Shown piece after piece: positions 53,271 through 63,210 of a stretch of 64,000 nt of DNA. The DNA is from Vibrio azureus (lineage in GTDB: Bacteria; Pseudomonadota; Gammaproteobacteria; Enterobacterales; Vibrionaceae), in the NCBI RefSeq assembly GCF_002849855.1, contig NZ_CP018617.1:372001-436000 (forward strand), read 5' to 3'. A model generated the notes under the pieces. It made no database searches and was not told the origin of the DNA. It was given only the letters and a program-made list of their open reading frames with translations. The stretch's first letter is position 1. Each line of letters begins with the position of its first letter. The position numbers and the translations under genes are program-made.

Positions 53271-56200
53271 GTGAATTAACCGATTTTGATAACCAGATAT
53301 ATTTGCTGGGTGTTGACTTTAAAAGCTACAAACTCAGTAGCGATGATGAATTAATAAATTGGTCTAATCAAATAGAGTTAAGTAATAAATCTAATGTGAG
53401 GTACGTAAGACCAATCCCCTTTACGCCCATATTGGTTGACGGCCTCAGTGAAAGTGCTGATGTTGAAGCCAGGTTTTGGGGGACGGATAAAAATGGCCTC
53501 ATATACAACCTCTCTTATTTAAGTGAATCGAAAGGTAATAGTGCACAGGTACTGCTGCGCCATAATAGCCCTATCACAACAATCACTAACAAAGACTACG
53601 ATTTGCTTTTTCCTCCTGCTTATATCATTGGACAGTTAACCCAAACCTGTCCAAGTATAAGTGAATTAAAAGATAAGCTAAAACCACTCTATATTAATCT
53701 CATTAACAAAATTGAGCCCGTAAAGTTTAAGCCATCACGTATTGCAGTTTCTCAATTGGCCCCACTGTACGAGGGTCAAGAGCTGTCAGATTCTGAGAAA
53801 GATTATAATGAATGGCATGAAAAAATTACCCAACGTGGCCAACAACATATCAAAGGTTTTGCTATTCCTTCGGTTAATACGGTCAGTGTGGTGTTCAGCA
53901 GTGATATGTATATCGGCGCTCAAGTATCGCTGATCAAATATCAAGTTGATTTTAACGATAAGCAACAATCACCGGAGTTAGTGTTAGCAAGAGGGATGGT
54001 GACTCAACCATTTCATGATAAAGAAGACAGAAACTCAGAATCTTACGTTGGCACGTTACCATCGGCAACCATGCATTTACCGACGGCATTTGATAACCGT
54101 TCATTAAAAAACTTGGCAAGAGGCAGGAAGCTGATTGTTAAAGACGGCTATTACATACTCAGGGTGCAGTTTTATATTGATGATTATTTTAACGAAAATA
54201 AAAAATTAAATGATAAAATACCCGAAGCGATTCAATCAGGACGTTTGAAATTTGAGCAAAACCAGACCTCTCCTTTAACCAATAAAGAGAACCAGGACGT
54301 TTATACATACGAGTTGAATGAAAAAGTTACCTTTAAAACCATTGGGGGGTTTGGCAAGCTGGCGATTGTTTGTGGTGACCTTATTACGCTTGAAGAATGC
54401 CTGTTGTACCAATTTCCTCAAGCTTTACCATCGAGTTATATGGACTTTATGACTAAAAGTGCCAAGCCAGAAGCATTAACAGGCACTGGGGTGAATTCAC
54501 TTGGCCTTGCTGCTGCAGTCAAGAAAAATACCGTGGGGTTAGCTGAGGGGTTTATGCATGGTGGCAACCCACTCGCAGGTGGTCTGCAAGATACGATGTT
54601 CAGTGTTTCTAAAGGGATATGGTCTGATATTGAGCAGAAAATGTTGCCCCCTGCGATCACAAGTGCTGCCGCTTTTGCTTTTGCCTTGACGGCCATTAAA
54701 GAGCAAAAAGATGCCTTTAATAAGTCTGTGCAATTTGCCCAATCAGGTAAAACAGTGCTGGAAATGGCCAAAATAGGATTTCGCAAGTCGATTATCGATC
54801 TGCCTTATCTCAAGGAAGTTTTTAATACAGCAAGACAAAATAGCTTTAGTCACAATGCAAACAGGCTCGGAGTGCTTTGGTTCAGTGATAAGTTGTCCAA
54901 AGTGGCCACGAAGGCATTGCCTATTATAGACGGTGCTGCAAACCTTTATGAGTTGTATGAGCTGTATGAGAAAAAAGGAGAGTTGGAGAAAAAGTTTCTA
55001 AAAGACCAACATGACTTTGACACGATATCGGAGAGTTACTTACAGACAATATCTGTTGTTAAAGTCTATCACGACTGGACTACTTCGATAAAGCAGGTAC
55101 AAGAAGCTTTCAATTATACGGAAGGTCAAAAGGACACGGAAGGTAAAAAGTTAGCTCAAATTATCTCCGATGGGTTAGGTTTAACGATTCATATCAACTT
55201 CAAATTTAATAAATGGGAATACGGTGATGGTAATAAAAGTAAAGAGTACTATACAGATCTATGGGGAGTATGCGAAAAAATTAATGGATTGATGATCAAA
55301 AATCCTAGCTATAAATTAATTATAGATGGGCATGCCTGCCGGATTGGTACTCAAGAAGCCAATGAAAAGGTGGCCGCCGAGCGTGCAAGGACAGTGACAG
55401 GGCTGATTATGGCTCCATACCCTGATACTGATCCAGACCCTACTTTACATGAACGCATTGTAACGAATTCATACGGTAATAGACGTCCGATGTCGGCAGA
55501 CGAAATTCAATCTGATATGAGTCAAACGGGTGATATGGTGCCTGCTGCGATGAATCGCCGTGTTGAAGTGCGCCTCATTATTCCAAATTATGACGTGGCA
55601 TTACCCGCAAGTCGATCGGGCATGACAGCGCTTGAAACATCACGGCAAATTCAGCTATCCAATGCAGTTGAGAAAGATGATATTGAATCTGAACAAATAA
55701 AGGCCGTTTTGTCTATTGTTAATAGTGCGCTTTTGTTTTCTCCCTTAGCCCCTGTAGCTGCTGGGATAATCTTATTGAAAACCGGTGCTGAAGCTGCGGA
55801 TTTACTCTTCTCCTTTATTGATGAGTGTATTACTGAAAAAGTCTATTCAGATTTCAAGGCACGATGTAGCAATGTGAGTGCCTTGACACAACTGGATAAA
55901 ATGCATAAAAAAATCCTTGAGGCTTATCGAAAAATCAATAAGGAAATAGAAAGAAAGGAATTGAAGACAACGGAGGAAGTGACGCAGCATCTCAAAGACG
56001 CCAACACCGTTAAAGAGCTACAAAAAAGATATCTCTTAAGAGCATTAGCCCTTAATGGGCTTGTCGAACTTTTAGCGAGAACCTCTCTCTTTAACCAGGA
56101 AAAAACCGATCGTGCTGAAGTGCTGGAAGAATATAAAGTACGAGAATTTATTGTTACGTACATTATCAATGATAACTGGGACGTTCCGTCCAGCACATAC

Positions 56201-58084
56201 AATACAATGGCACAGAATTGGATCCAACGACAAAATGGCATCAAGCGGCGAAAGAATCAGGTAAAGGTTGCCAATGCACAAGCTGCAAGAAATAGTGCAC
56301 GAGAACACCGCAGTGATAAGGGCTTATCTAAACTCGCCAAAAGGGCACAAATTCATGGTGAATTTAATAAAGGGTTCCCTATTCAAGCACGATTATACCA
56401 AAATGATCTTGCCAGTGGTTTTGATGACTTTGCCAAAATGTTTGATAATAATATTGAGACATTACAACCTTCACATATTGGTTTTAGCCGTCTTCTCATT
56501 AATGTTGATAATGATGATAACCGTTGGGTCCCACTTATAGATTGGGTTAAAAAAGACAGGTCGAACAGAATAACGCCCTTTACCCGAGTTAAGCTGCAAC
56601 TTATTTTGAAAAAATCAGAGGCACAAAAGAAGAAAAAGCTCTTTAAAGCGCAGGTTGAGTATCGTTGTGATCGACTCTTTTTTGATAGTGATGGCCCTCA
56701 ATTTGAAGTGTTAATGGCGCCAAGAGAAATGGATTATTTCACTCTTTCTGATGGAAGACTCAAACGGTACTTTGATTCTAATTCGATTGATGGCTATGTA
56801 ACCGCTTGTGAATTTGAACCAACCTATTGGTTCGGTGAGTATGAAATACCAGGGCTAAAACCATTATTTGGAGCTAATCCATGGACGAGCTTTGAAGATT
56901 GGAAAAAGAATGGTCAAGCACGCATGATGCGTTACTACTTTGTTATTAGTGGAAAAACGTTGGATTTATCCGGGAGAGTATATAATAAGCGCACTGAATC
57001 ATTCATTTATGGTGTTGATGACAATAATACATTGGGCAGTCAGTGTCGAATCAATGAAGAGGGCAAGATTGAAATAGATGGAAATCAGTTCGCCTTATAC
57101 GATGGCTTAGCAAATAGGAAAGTATTGCTTAACGAGCATGACCTGCTCATTCAAGAGTTTGTAGAAAGTACCTCAGCTAAAGAGCATAGTGGGATCCCCA
57201 AATATCTTAAAGGAGACGTAAAATCCTTCTTTGCCGCTGGGGACGGGAATCGTTTTGATTGGTTTGAAAAATCGGCACCAGAATCCTCGATATTAGAATG
57301 GACCAACAATAAACCCAAAGCCGTTTATGTTGCGTTACTATCTGAGGGTAATGAGAAGGAAAATTACGCAAAAATGCTACCAAATGATATCCCGATGCTT
57401 TTAACTCTTTCGATAGAAGAGCAAGATTCCTTTTTTAAAAATGAAAGTGCGGTAGGACCAAGTTTTCTATCAGAACTAAAAGAAATCGGTGAGTTTTCAT
57501 TTAAACAATATCCTAACCGTAGTGGCGCCGCGATTATTACTGATGTTAAATTTGCTTTTAATAAATCAGAGGCAGATCAGGAAGTAGAGTTAGCGAAAGA
57601 CATAAAATTATTTGCCGAAAGCTTTGTTAATAAGGTGGAAAAGAAACCTCAAGGTTACCTCAAAGCTAATGGTGTTAAGAAAACATTATACATCTTGAAA
57701 TTTGAGCTGACTTACACATCCCCAACAGGAAGTCGTATTAGAGGTTTACGCCCATTTGGCCCAATTATAGACAAGGATAAGGGTGAAATTTTCCCAACAG
57801 AATTGACCATTTCATCTTTATCACAAGTAGGCTTGGAGCCGTCTGTGGGTAAATACGACATCAAGGGTGAGCCTAAGTTAGCGCTCAAGGGTAACAAGAG
57901 CTATCAATCTACCGCTTTGCCATGGATGAAGATTACTCATGACATCTCAAAAGTAAATATTTCTGCGCATAACTATTGGAATAGTGAATTAAATGATAAG
58001 CCGAAAGAAAGAAAGGCTTGGCTTGAAGAATGGATTACCGATAGTCCAACGATTCTAACGGCTCCAGAGCCCAAGGGAGTATAA
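53267..58084 (+). CDS. 1605-residue protein with central degenerate OmpA-like domain (candidate effector)
   Basis: No signal peptide. Residues 1-400 are a beta-rich region I do not recognise. About 400-490 and 810-850 are hydrophobic, Ala/Gly-rich segments (PPAITSAAAFAFALTAIKEQ; LLFSPLAPVAAGIILLKTG). About 635-765 is an OmpA-C-like domain: IIDGHACRIG, NEKVAAERARTV and AMNRRVEVRLI. The peptidoglycan-contacting Asp of GHTD is Cys here, while the later Arg is kept. About 860-1050 is helical and very basic (QRQNGIKRRKNQVKVANAQA). The last 550 residues are beta-rich and unassigned. Size, missing signal peptide and the MIX-like neighbour suggest a T6SS-exported toxin acting at the envelope; this is inference. 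Confidence 0.6.
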   Translation: MSELTDFDNQIYLLGVDFKSYKLSSDDELINWSNQIELSNKSNVRYVRPIPFTPILVDGLSESADVEARFWGTDKNGLIYNLSYLSESKGNSAQVLLRHNSPITTITNKDYDLLFPPAYIIGQLTQTCPSISELKDKLKPLYINLINKIEPVKFKPSRIAVSQLAPLYEGQELSDSEKDYNEWHEKITQRGQQHIKGFAIPSVNTVSVVFSSDMYIGAQVSLIKYQVDFNDKQQSPELVLARGMVTQPFHDKEDRNSESYVGTLPSATMHLPTAFDNRSLKNLARGRKLIVKDGYYILRVQFYIDDYFNENKKLNDKIPEAIQSGRLKFEQNQTSPLTNKENQDVYTYELNEKVTFKTIGGFGKLAIVCGDLITLEECLLYQFPQALPSSYMDFMTKSAKPEALTGTGVNSLGLAAAVKKNTVGLAEGFMHGGNPLAGGLQDTMFSVSKGIWSDIEQKMLPPAITSAAAFAFALTAIKEQKDAFNKSVQFAQSGKTVLEMAKIGFRKSIIDLPYLKEVFNTARQNSFSHNANRLGVLWFSDKLSKVATKALPIIDGAANLYELYELYEKKGELEKKFLKDQHDFDTISESYLQTISVVKVYHDWTTSIKQVQEAFNYTEGQKDTEGKKLAQIISDGLGLTIHINFKFNKWEYGDGNKSKEYYTDLWGVCEKINGLMIKNPSYKLIIDGHACRIGTQEANEKVAAERARTVTGLIMAPYPDTDPDPTLHERIVTNSYGNRRPMSADEIQSDMSQTGDMVPAAMNRRVEVRLIIPNYDVALPASRSGMTALETSRQIQLSNAVEKDDIESEQIKAVLSIVNSALLFSPLAPVAAGIILLKTGAEAADLLFSFIDECITEKVYSDFKARCSNVSALTQLDKMHKKILEAYRKINKEIERKELKTTEEVTQHLKDANTVKELQKRYLLRALALNGLVELLARTSLFNQEKTDRAEVLEEYKVREFIVTYIINDNWDVPSSTYNTMAQNWIQRQNGIKRRKNQVKVANAQAARNSAREHRSDKGLSKLAKRAQIHGEFNKGFPIQARLYQNDLASGFDDFAKMFDNNIETLQPSHIGFSRLLINVDNDDNRWVPLIDWVKKDRSNRITPFTRVKLQLILKKSEAQKKKKLFKAQVEYRCDRLFFDSDGPQFEVLMAPREMDYFTLSDGRLKRYFDSNSIDGYVTACEFEPTYWFGEYEIPGLKPLFGANPWTSFEDWKKNGQARMMRYYFVISGKTLDLSGRVYNKRTESFIYGVDDNNTLGSQCRINEEGKIEIDGNQFALYDGLANRKVLLNEHDLLIQEFVESTSAKEHSGIPKYLKGDVKSFFAAGDGNRFDWFEKSAPESSILEWTNNKPKAVYVALLSEGNEKENYAKMLPNDIPMLLTLSIEEQDSFFKNESAVGPSFLSELKEIGEFSFKQYPNRSGAAIITDVKFAFNKSEADQEVELAKDIKLFAESFVNKVEKKPQGYLKANGVKKTLYILKFELTYTSPTGSRIRGLRPFGPIIDKDKGEIFPTELTISSLSQVGLEPSVGKYDIKGEPKLALKGNKSYQSTALPWMKITHDISKVNISAHNYWNSELNDKPKERKAWLEEWITDSPTILTAPEPKGV

Positions 58085-58120
58085 TTAGGTGAGCATGTTA
58101 AAAAATTAATATAAATAGTT

Positions 58121-58145
58121 GGGGCTTATACAGCCCCTTTCTTTC
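58121..58145 (+). terminator. Terminator after the large cassette gene
   Basis: GGGGCT and AGCCCC pair around a TATAC loop, followed by TTTCTTTC. It separates the 1605-residue gene from the LRR gene, so the latter needs read-through or a promoter in the following 40 bp. Confidence 0.75.
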
Positions 58146-58183
58146 ATTTATTATATAACTAACAGTTTATTGAGTAGCTAAAA

Positions 58184-59587
58184 ATGAATACTCCCATAAA
58201 GATTAAAAGTATGTTCATCGGCTTATTAATGTTATGGCTAAGTTTGCCTGTATTAGCATTGACAAAGCAGCAAAAAGCAGATGCTATTATCCAAGCTTCG
58301 CCAGCAGCACAGCAGCTGATCAAATATATAAAGCCTAACCACGGTGAACTCAGTATCTATGTTGATGGATTAACCGGTAAGATGGGGCCTGATATAACGG
58401 AAAAAGATCGAAATAAGCAAAGTTTTACACCGGGTATTTGGGATTATAAATTTACTTATTATGGCACTACAAGAGCCCACAGAGTGATTGCTTTACTTGA
58501 TAAAGAAGGCCGGATCATCCATTTCATTGCGGAAAGAGATACCATAATTCCAGTGAAGGTGATTCCATCACTTAGCACAGTCAACCACCTGATGTTAAAA
58601 TGGTCTCAAGTAGAGGGGGCAGTGTTAGATATGAGTCAGTTTAATAACCTTGAGACCATCACTTTAACTCTTAATGGTTTACAGAATATTAAGTTACCTA
58701 AAAGTGGTAAACTTATTAGAGCCCAAGTAGAAGAAGAAGACACCATAAATATCGATGGTTTAAGTGATCATAAAAACTTAGACTCTTTGATCCTTTATAC
58801 AGGTAAGGTAAAAGATTTATCCGGCCTGAACAATAACCCTAATTTAGAATACTTATTAGTTGCATATACGGAGCGAGATGGCAAAGATACAGGTTTAAAA
58901 ATAGAAACATTTAACAATCTTAAAACACTCATTGCTTCTACACCTTCATATCATGATATCGATGATCTCTATAAATTAGAAAATTTGACCAAACTAAGGT
59001 TATTCAGCATAAAGGGAAAAGAAATGCAAGGCTTAAAGTTTCCACCTAATATTGAAGATTTATCTTTATTATATCCCGACGGTGAAAATTTTCCTAACAT
59101 TAAAGGGCTACATCAATTAAAACGATTGTTTGTTAAGAATACCGATGGGAACTTTATAACTAAGTTATCTGATCTACCTAATTTGATTAAACTGGAGGGT
59201 AATAATAACAATCTGCCTAATTTGGAGGGAATAGAAAGTATTCCTAGCTTAAAAGAAATTGATTGTCAGTATTGTAAAGTCGTAGATATTTCTGCTGTAA
59301 GGAAGTTACCTAATTTAGAAAATCTTTATTTATATGATAATGAAGTGTATGATATCGCTCCAGCTTTGCTTGCTCCTAAATTAAAGTCGTTATTATTACC
59401 TGATAATAAAGTAATAGAAGTGCCCAATTTACCTATTGGTAGTCATTTGAATCAGCTTAATTTATCTGGGAATCCTTTATTACATATAGATGATGAAACA
59501 ATAAAAACTTATGAAAATGTAGAATTTAGTATCTTTAGAACCCATTTTTATAAAATCTTACCCCGCAAGAAGCAGTTACTTTTTTAA
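58184..59587 (+). CDS. Exported leucine-rich-repeat protein (candidate immunity)
   Basis: 467 residues. Signal peptide SMFIGLLMLWLSLPVLAL. After a 110-residue N-terminal domain come about ten irregular LRR units of 20-25 residues (HKNLDSLILYTGKVKDLSGL, NNPNLEYLLVAYTE, LPNLENLYLYDNEVYDIAPA), ending in LNQLNLSGNPLLHI. It is very AT-rich, unlike the core genes, which suggests transfer. It lies directly after the large candidate effector and would reside in the periplasm, where it could bind and block the toxin. The LRR fold is seen; immunity is inferred. Confidence 0.7.
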   Translation: MNTPIKIKSMFIGLLMLWLSLPVLALTKQQKADAIIQASPAAQQLIKYIKPNHGELSIYVDGLTGKMGPDITEKDRNKQSFTPGIWDYKFTYYGTTRAHRVIALLDKEGRIIHFIAERDTIIPVKVIPSLSTVNHLMLKWSQVEGAVLDMSQFNNLETITLTLNGLQNIKLPKSGKLIRAQVEEEDTINIDGLSDHKNLDSLILYTGKVKDLSGLNNNPNLEYLLVAYTERDGKDTGLKIETFNNLKTLIASTPSYHDIDDLYKLENLTKLRLFSIKGKEMQGLKFPPNIEDLSLLYPDGENFPNIKGLHQLKRLFVKNTDGNFITKLSDLPNLIKLEGNNNNLPNLEGIESIPSLKEIDCQYCKVVDISAVRKLPNLENLYLYDNEVYDIAPALLAPKLKSLLLPDNKVIEVPNLPIGSHLNQLNLSGNPLLHIDDETIKTYENVEFSIFRTHFYKILPRKKQLLF

Positions 59588-59599
59588 GGAGTGTTTTTG

Positions 59600-59812
59600 A
59601 TGAAGCCTAAAGCCAATAAAACCTTATTTAGGATTACGGGGGCATTATTGTTATTACATCATTTACCAAACTTGTGGAGTCGAAGCTGTGATGCGCTGTC
59701 GGATGGTGTTATTAGTAACATTTATGATTACATGGCAATTGCGTTTTTCACCACAATGATTTACTGCACCATTCAATGTGTGCGTAATTTTTATAAGACA
59801 TTTATGACGTAA
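59600..59812 (+). CDS. Small membrane protein at the end of the cassette
   Basis: 70 residues from ATG 59600, 8 bp after AAGGAG (GTG 59591 is the alternative). It has two hydrophobic segments, ITGALLLLHHLPNLW and YMAIAFFTTMIYCTIQCV. No family recognised. Close spacing to the LRR gene suggests co-translation, perhaps as a membrane partner. Confidence 0.6.
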   Translation: MKPKANKTLFRITGALLLLHHLPNLWSRSCDALSDGVISNIYDYMAIAFFTTMIYCTIQCVRNFYKTFMT

Positions 59813-59821
59813 CGGTTCGAT

Positions 59822-59855
59822 AACCCAACATGCTGTGAAGAGCATGTTGGGTATA
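59822..59855. terminator. Bidirectional terminator between convergent genes
   Basis: ACCCAACATGCT and AGCATGTTGGGT form a perfect 12-bp stem with a 6-base loop, flanked by T-rich sequence on the plus side. It serves the small membrane gene and the minus-strand hydrolase gene. Confidence 0.8.
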
Positions 59856-59857
59856 CT

Positions 59858-60778
59858 TTATGCCAACTGCCCAATCACATAGTCCAGACCGCCGACAATC
59901 GCTGCTACCTGTGCATCATTGCACTCTTCATCAGTGACCTTAGGACTGTCAGGGTAGACTTCAGTTGTCGTGCCATAGGTACAACGAGTCACCCCACCAC
60001 ATAAACCAAGCTTAACCATTGGGTATAGGATCACCCCATGTTGAACCACTGCGGAACCAATGATTTCTCCGTTGTGATCAGCAGGTGCAATGTGAGTCAC
60101 TTTGGCGACAGAATCAATCACAGCCTTTTGAAAATCCAGTTGAGGGTTTTCAGAGTCGCCGACAGTATAAAAACCATCTGGTATCAAACCTTCACTGTAT
60201 TCAACACCATCTCTTGCAGACAAAGCTGGGCGGAATTCTGTTTCGTCGGTGTCGGTTGTTTCATGCAAATCAATATGCATTAAGATATCACCCAGAGTCG
60301 CAACCAGTTTAATTAAATTTGCTGACTCTTCAGCAGGGCTGTCTGCATAGAAAGAACGGTTAGGATCGATAGCATTTGGGTTCCAGCGATTGATCACTTC
60401 ATAACCCCATGGACTAACACATGGCGCAATGACGATGTTAAAGTACTGTTCATAGCGTTCTGCTTGTGTATCCGCGAATTTTAATGCGCCATGCACACCG
60501 CTGGTTTCATAGCCATGAACGCCACCGGTCACCAAGATTGTTGGCTTCGCTGGGTCCCAGTTTTGCGTCTTAATACAAAATAATGGGAAGCGCGATTCGT
60601 CGTAAGAAAGAGCACCGTATTGTTCAACGTTAAAACGACCATCAAGCGCTTTAATTTTGCTGACTACTTCCTGCTGATAGCTGCGTTTCACCTCACACTG
60701 CTTAAACCAAGCCAAACGTTCTTCTTCTCCCCAAGGCTGGCCTGGGTTTCCAATTGGGTAGTGGTGTTCACTTTTCAT
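59858..60778 (-). CDS. Succinylglutamate desuccinylase/aspartoacylase-family M14-like zinc hydrolase
   Basis: 306 residues, cytoplasmic. The zinc-site segments GGVHGYETSG (His and Glu) and MHIDLHETTD (second His and a nearby acid) are those of M14-fold aspartoacylase-like hydrolases, with NRWNPNAIDPNRSF as the substrate-carboxylate loop Asn-Arg pair. It should cut an N-acyl amino acid or a peptide end. The substrate is unknown. It is a single gene. Confidence 0.82.
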   Translation of the reverse strand: MKSEHHYPIGNPGQPWGEEERLAWFKQCEVKRSYQQEVVSKIKALDGRFNVEQYGALSYDESRFPLFCIKTQNWDPAKPTILVTGGVHGYETSGVHGALKFADTQAERYEQYFNIVIAPCVSPWGYEVINRWNPNAIDPNRSFYADSPAEESANLIKLVATLGDILMHIDLHETTDTDETEFRPALSARDGVEYSEGLIPDGFYTVGDSENPQLDFQKAVIDSVAKVTHIAPADHNGEIIGSAVVQHGVILYPMVKLGLCGGVTRCTYGTTTEVYPDSPKVTDEECNDAQVAAIVGGLDYVIGQLA

Positions 60779-60960
60779 CTATACTTTCTTCTGTGTTCTT
60801 GGAAATGTAGGCCAAGACTAGACGTGTATAACGAGTAGAGCAACCGAAAATTCCTAGTAATAACAAATTTGTCATTATTTGAGTTGCTGGGCATAATCAG
60901 GTAAAACTGTCGTATTTCATTCAATTCAGATACATAAAACAACGATAAGAGATTAATTCA

Positions 60961-61872
60961 ATGGCAGGAGCAAGCTTACTGACGTTATTAGATGATATTG
61001 CCGCCGTACTCGACGATGTCGCATTAATGTCAAAAGTCGCCGCAAAAAAAACGGCAGGGGTGCTGGGTGATGACTTAGCCTTAAATGCGCAGCAAGTCTC
61101 AGGTGTGTCAGCTGAGCGTGAGATTCCCGTAGTGTGGGCCGTCGCAAAAGGCTCGTTTAAAAATAAGCTTATTCTGGTGCCCTCTGCACTGTTGATCAGC
61201 GCTTTTATTCCATGGTTAATCATGCCGCTTTTGCTGTTCGGTGGTCTGTTTCTCTGTTTTGAAGGCGCAGAAAAAATCGTCGAGAAACTGTTTCATCATC
61301 CAGCCGATTCAGAGCAGGGCCAATCTTCTGGTGAAGAGATTAGTGAGGGCGAATCTGTTGAAGAATATGAAAAAAGAAAAGTCGCAGGCGCGATCAGAAC
61401 CGATTTTATCCTCTCAGCAGAAATCATTGTAATTGCTTTAGGCACCGTCACAGGAGCAAACACCCTGACTCAGGTCTTTGTGGTCAGTTTGATTGCAGTG
61501 ATCATGACCATTGGTGTTTATGGCCTTGTTGCAGGTATCGTAAAGCTTGATGATCTTGGCTTTTATTTGGAGCGAAGTTCAAAAGGGGTAGGAATGAAAG
61601 CCAAACTTGGTGCCGCTTTAGTTGCATTTGCGCCCAAACTGATGAAACTACTTGCGGTAGTGGGAACAGCTGCGATGTTTTTGGTCGGAGGCGGCATCAT
61701 CGTACACAATGTGCCTGCTATTCATCACCTGATTGAACCAATTATTATGGACTTTTCGTCTCATACGTTACTGACGGCAGTGATACCAACGGTTTTAAAC
61801 GGGTTGATTGGCCTCTTCGCGGGGCTAATCCTAGTTGCTGTGTGGACGGCAGTTGAAAAAGTTCGTCAGTGA
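60961..61872 (+). CDS. DUF808 (YedI-like) inner-membrane protein
   Basis: 303 residues. The N-terminus MAGASLLTLLDDIAAVLDDV and the following MSKVAAKKTAGVLGDDLALN are the family signature. Several membrane helices (LILVPSALLISAFIPWLIMP, ALGTVTGANTLTQVFVVSLI, VGTAAMFLVGGGIIVHNVPA) flank an acidic loop near 115-145. The function of the family is not established. It is a single gene with about 180 bp of upstream region. Confidence 0.88.
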   Translation: MAGASLLTLLDDIAAVLDDVALMSKVAAKKTAGVLGDDLALNAQQVSGVSAEREIPVVWAVAKGSFKNKLILVPSALLISAFIPWLIMPLLLFGGLFLCFEGAEKIVEKLFHHPADSEQGQSSGEEISEGESVEEYEKRKVAGAIRTDFILSAEIIVIALGTVTGANTLTQVFVVSLIAVIMTIGVYGLVAGIVKLDDLGFYLERSSKGVGMKAKLGAALVAFAPKLMKLLAVVGTAAMFLVGGGIIVHNVPAIHHLIEPIIMDFSSHTLLTAVIPTVLNGLIGLFAGLILVAVWTAVEKVRQ

Positions 61873-61957
61873 TAATAGACGGCAGGAGACAGGGCATGCT
61901 CCAGTGATGAGAGGTTACTTGGACGAGAGTTGATTTAGGTAAGTAGCGACATAAATA

Positions 61958-61992
61958 GGCCATTGAATATCAAAGATGCGTCTTCAATGGCC
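61958..61992 (-). terminator. Terminator of pyrC
   Basis: GGCCATTGAA and TTCAATGGCC form a perfect 10-bp stem with a 15-base loop. On the minus strand it is followed by TATTTATG, a weak U tract. Confidence 0.65.
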
Positions 61993-62026
61993 GAACGTAA
62001 GAATTTAACTTAGCTGGATATGACGT

Positions 62027-63055
62027 TTATTTCACTTGCCACTCGATTTTTTCATTGGCACGGATTGGAACCACAATATCTTGACCAAAAGGCATCGATT
62101 CTGCGACGTCCCAAGACGCTTTTTCTAATGTAACGGTGTCGCTATTACGAGGAATACCGTAAAAGTCTGGGCCGTTAAAGCTTGCAAACGCTTCAAGATT
62201 TTCTAATTTGCCTTCATTTTCGAACACTTCTGCGTAAAGCTCTAGGGCTGCATGAGCAGTGTATGACCCCGCACAACCACAAGCCGACTCTTTTGCTCCT
62301 TTAGCGTGTGGTGCAGAATCGGTACCAAGGAAGAATTTTTTACTGCCGCTAGTGGCTGCCTTGATCAATGCTTGCTGGTGGGTATTGCGCTTCAGGATAG
62401 GTAAGCAGTAAAAATGCGGTTTAATACCACCGACGAGCATGTGATTGCGGTTAAACAATAAATGGTGAGCCGTGATGGTGGCTGCGACGTTATCAGAAGC
62501 GTTATGCACAAATTGAGCAGCGTCTGCAGTTGTTATGTGCTCTAGAACAATTTTTAAGTTCGGGAAGTCGTTCACAATTGGAGCTAATACGCTATCAAGA
62601 AACGCTTTCTCACGATCGAAGATATCGACGTCATGATGGGTCACTTCGCCATGAACTAACAGCAACATACCCACTTCTTCCATAGCTTCCAGAACATGGT
62701 AGATATTTTTAGCGTCAGTGACGCCAGAATCAGAGTTAGTCGTGGCACCGGCAGGGTACAGTTTAGCTGCAACAATGTGGCCAGTGGCTTTTGCTTTGCG
62801 TATTTCATCTGGCGTTGTGTTATCAGTCAGGTACAGTGCCATAAGTGGCTCAAACTGTTCTCCGTGCTCTTCAGCGAGGATACGATCACGGTAGGCTAAT
62901 GCCATCTCAGTATCGGTAACGGGTGGGACGGTATTCGGCATGATCAGTGCTCGACCGTTGTAACGGCTAATATCGCGAACCGTATCTTTAAGAACTTCGC
63001 CATCGCGAAGGTGAACGTGCCAGTCGTCAGGACGAGTAATTGTCAGTGTTGTCAT
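62027..63055 (-). CDS. pyrC: Dihydroorotase
   Basis: 342 residues from the ATG at 63055, chosen for its GGGAGC ribosome site and match to the family start; the frame is open 13 codons further. It closes carbamoyl-aspartate to dihydroorotate in pyrimidine synthesis. Zinc ligands are in [10 protein letters not shown], the carboxylated Lys in [14 protein letters not shown], His ligands in [12 protein letters not shown] and [12 protein letters not shown], and the catalytic Asp in [14 protein letters not shown]. It is the type II (E. coli-like) form. Confidence 0.96.
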   Translation of the reverse strand: MTTLTITRPDDWHVHLRDGEVLKDTVRDISRYNGRALIMPNTVPPVTDTEMALAYRDRILAEEHGEQFEPLMALYLTDNTTPDEIRKAKATGHIVAAKLYPAGATTNSDSGVTDAKNIYHVLEAMEEVGMLLLVHGEVTHHDVDIFDREKAFLDSVLAPIVNDFPNLKIVLEHITTADAAQFVHNASDNVAATITAHHLLFNRNHMLVGGIKPHFYCLPILKRNTHQQALIKAATSGSKKFFLGTDSAPHAKGAKESACGCAGSYTAHAALELYAEVFENEGKLENLEAFASFNGPDFYGIPRNSDTVTLEKASWDVAESMPFGQDIVVPIRANEKIEWQVK

Positions 63056-63210
63056 TGATTGCTCCCACCATGTAAGAATTGTGATTGGAGCCAAAACGCC
63101 GCTTTTACCTCAAGAGCAAACGCTTGCGCTTAGGCGACAGGATGATAGAGGAATTCCCTTATAATTTCATCACATTTATTGACTTTTATCGTTGCTGGGA
63201 GCGTAAATGC

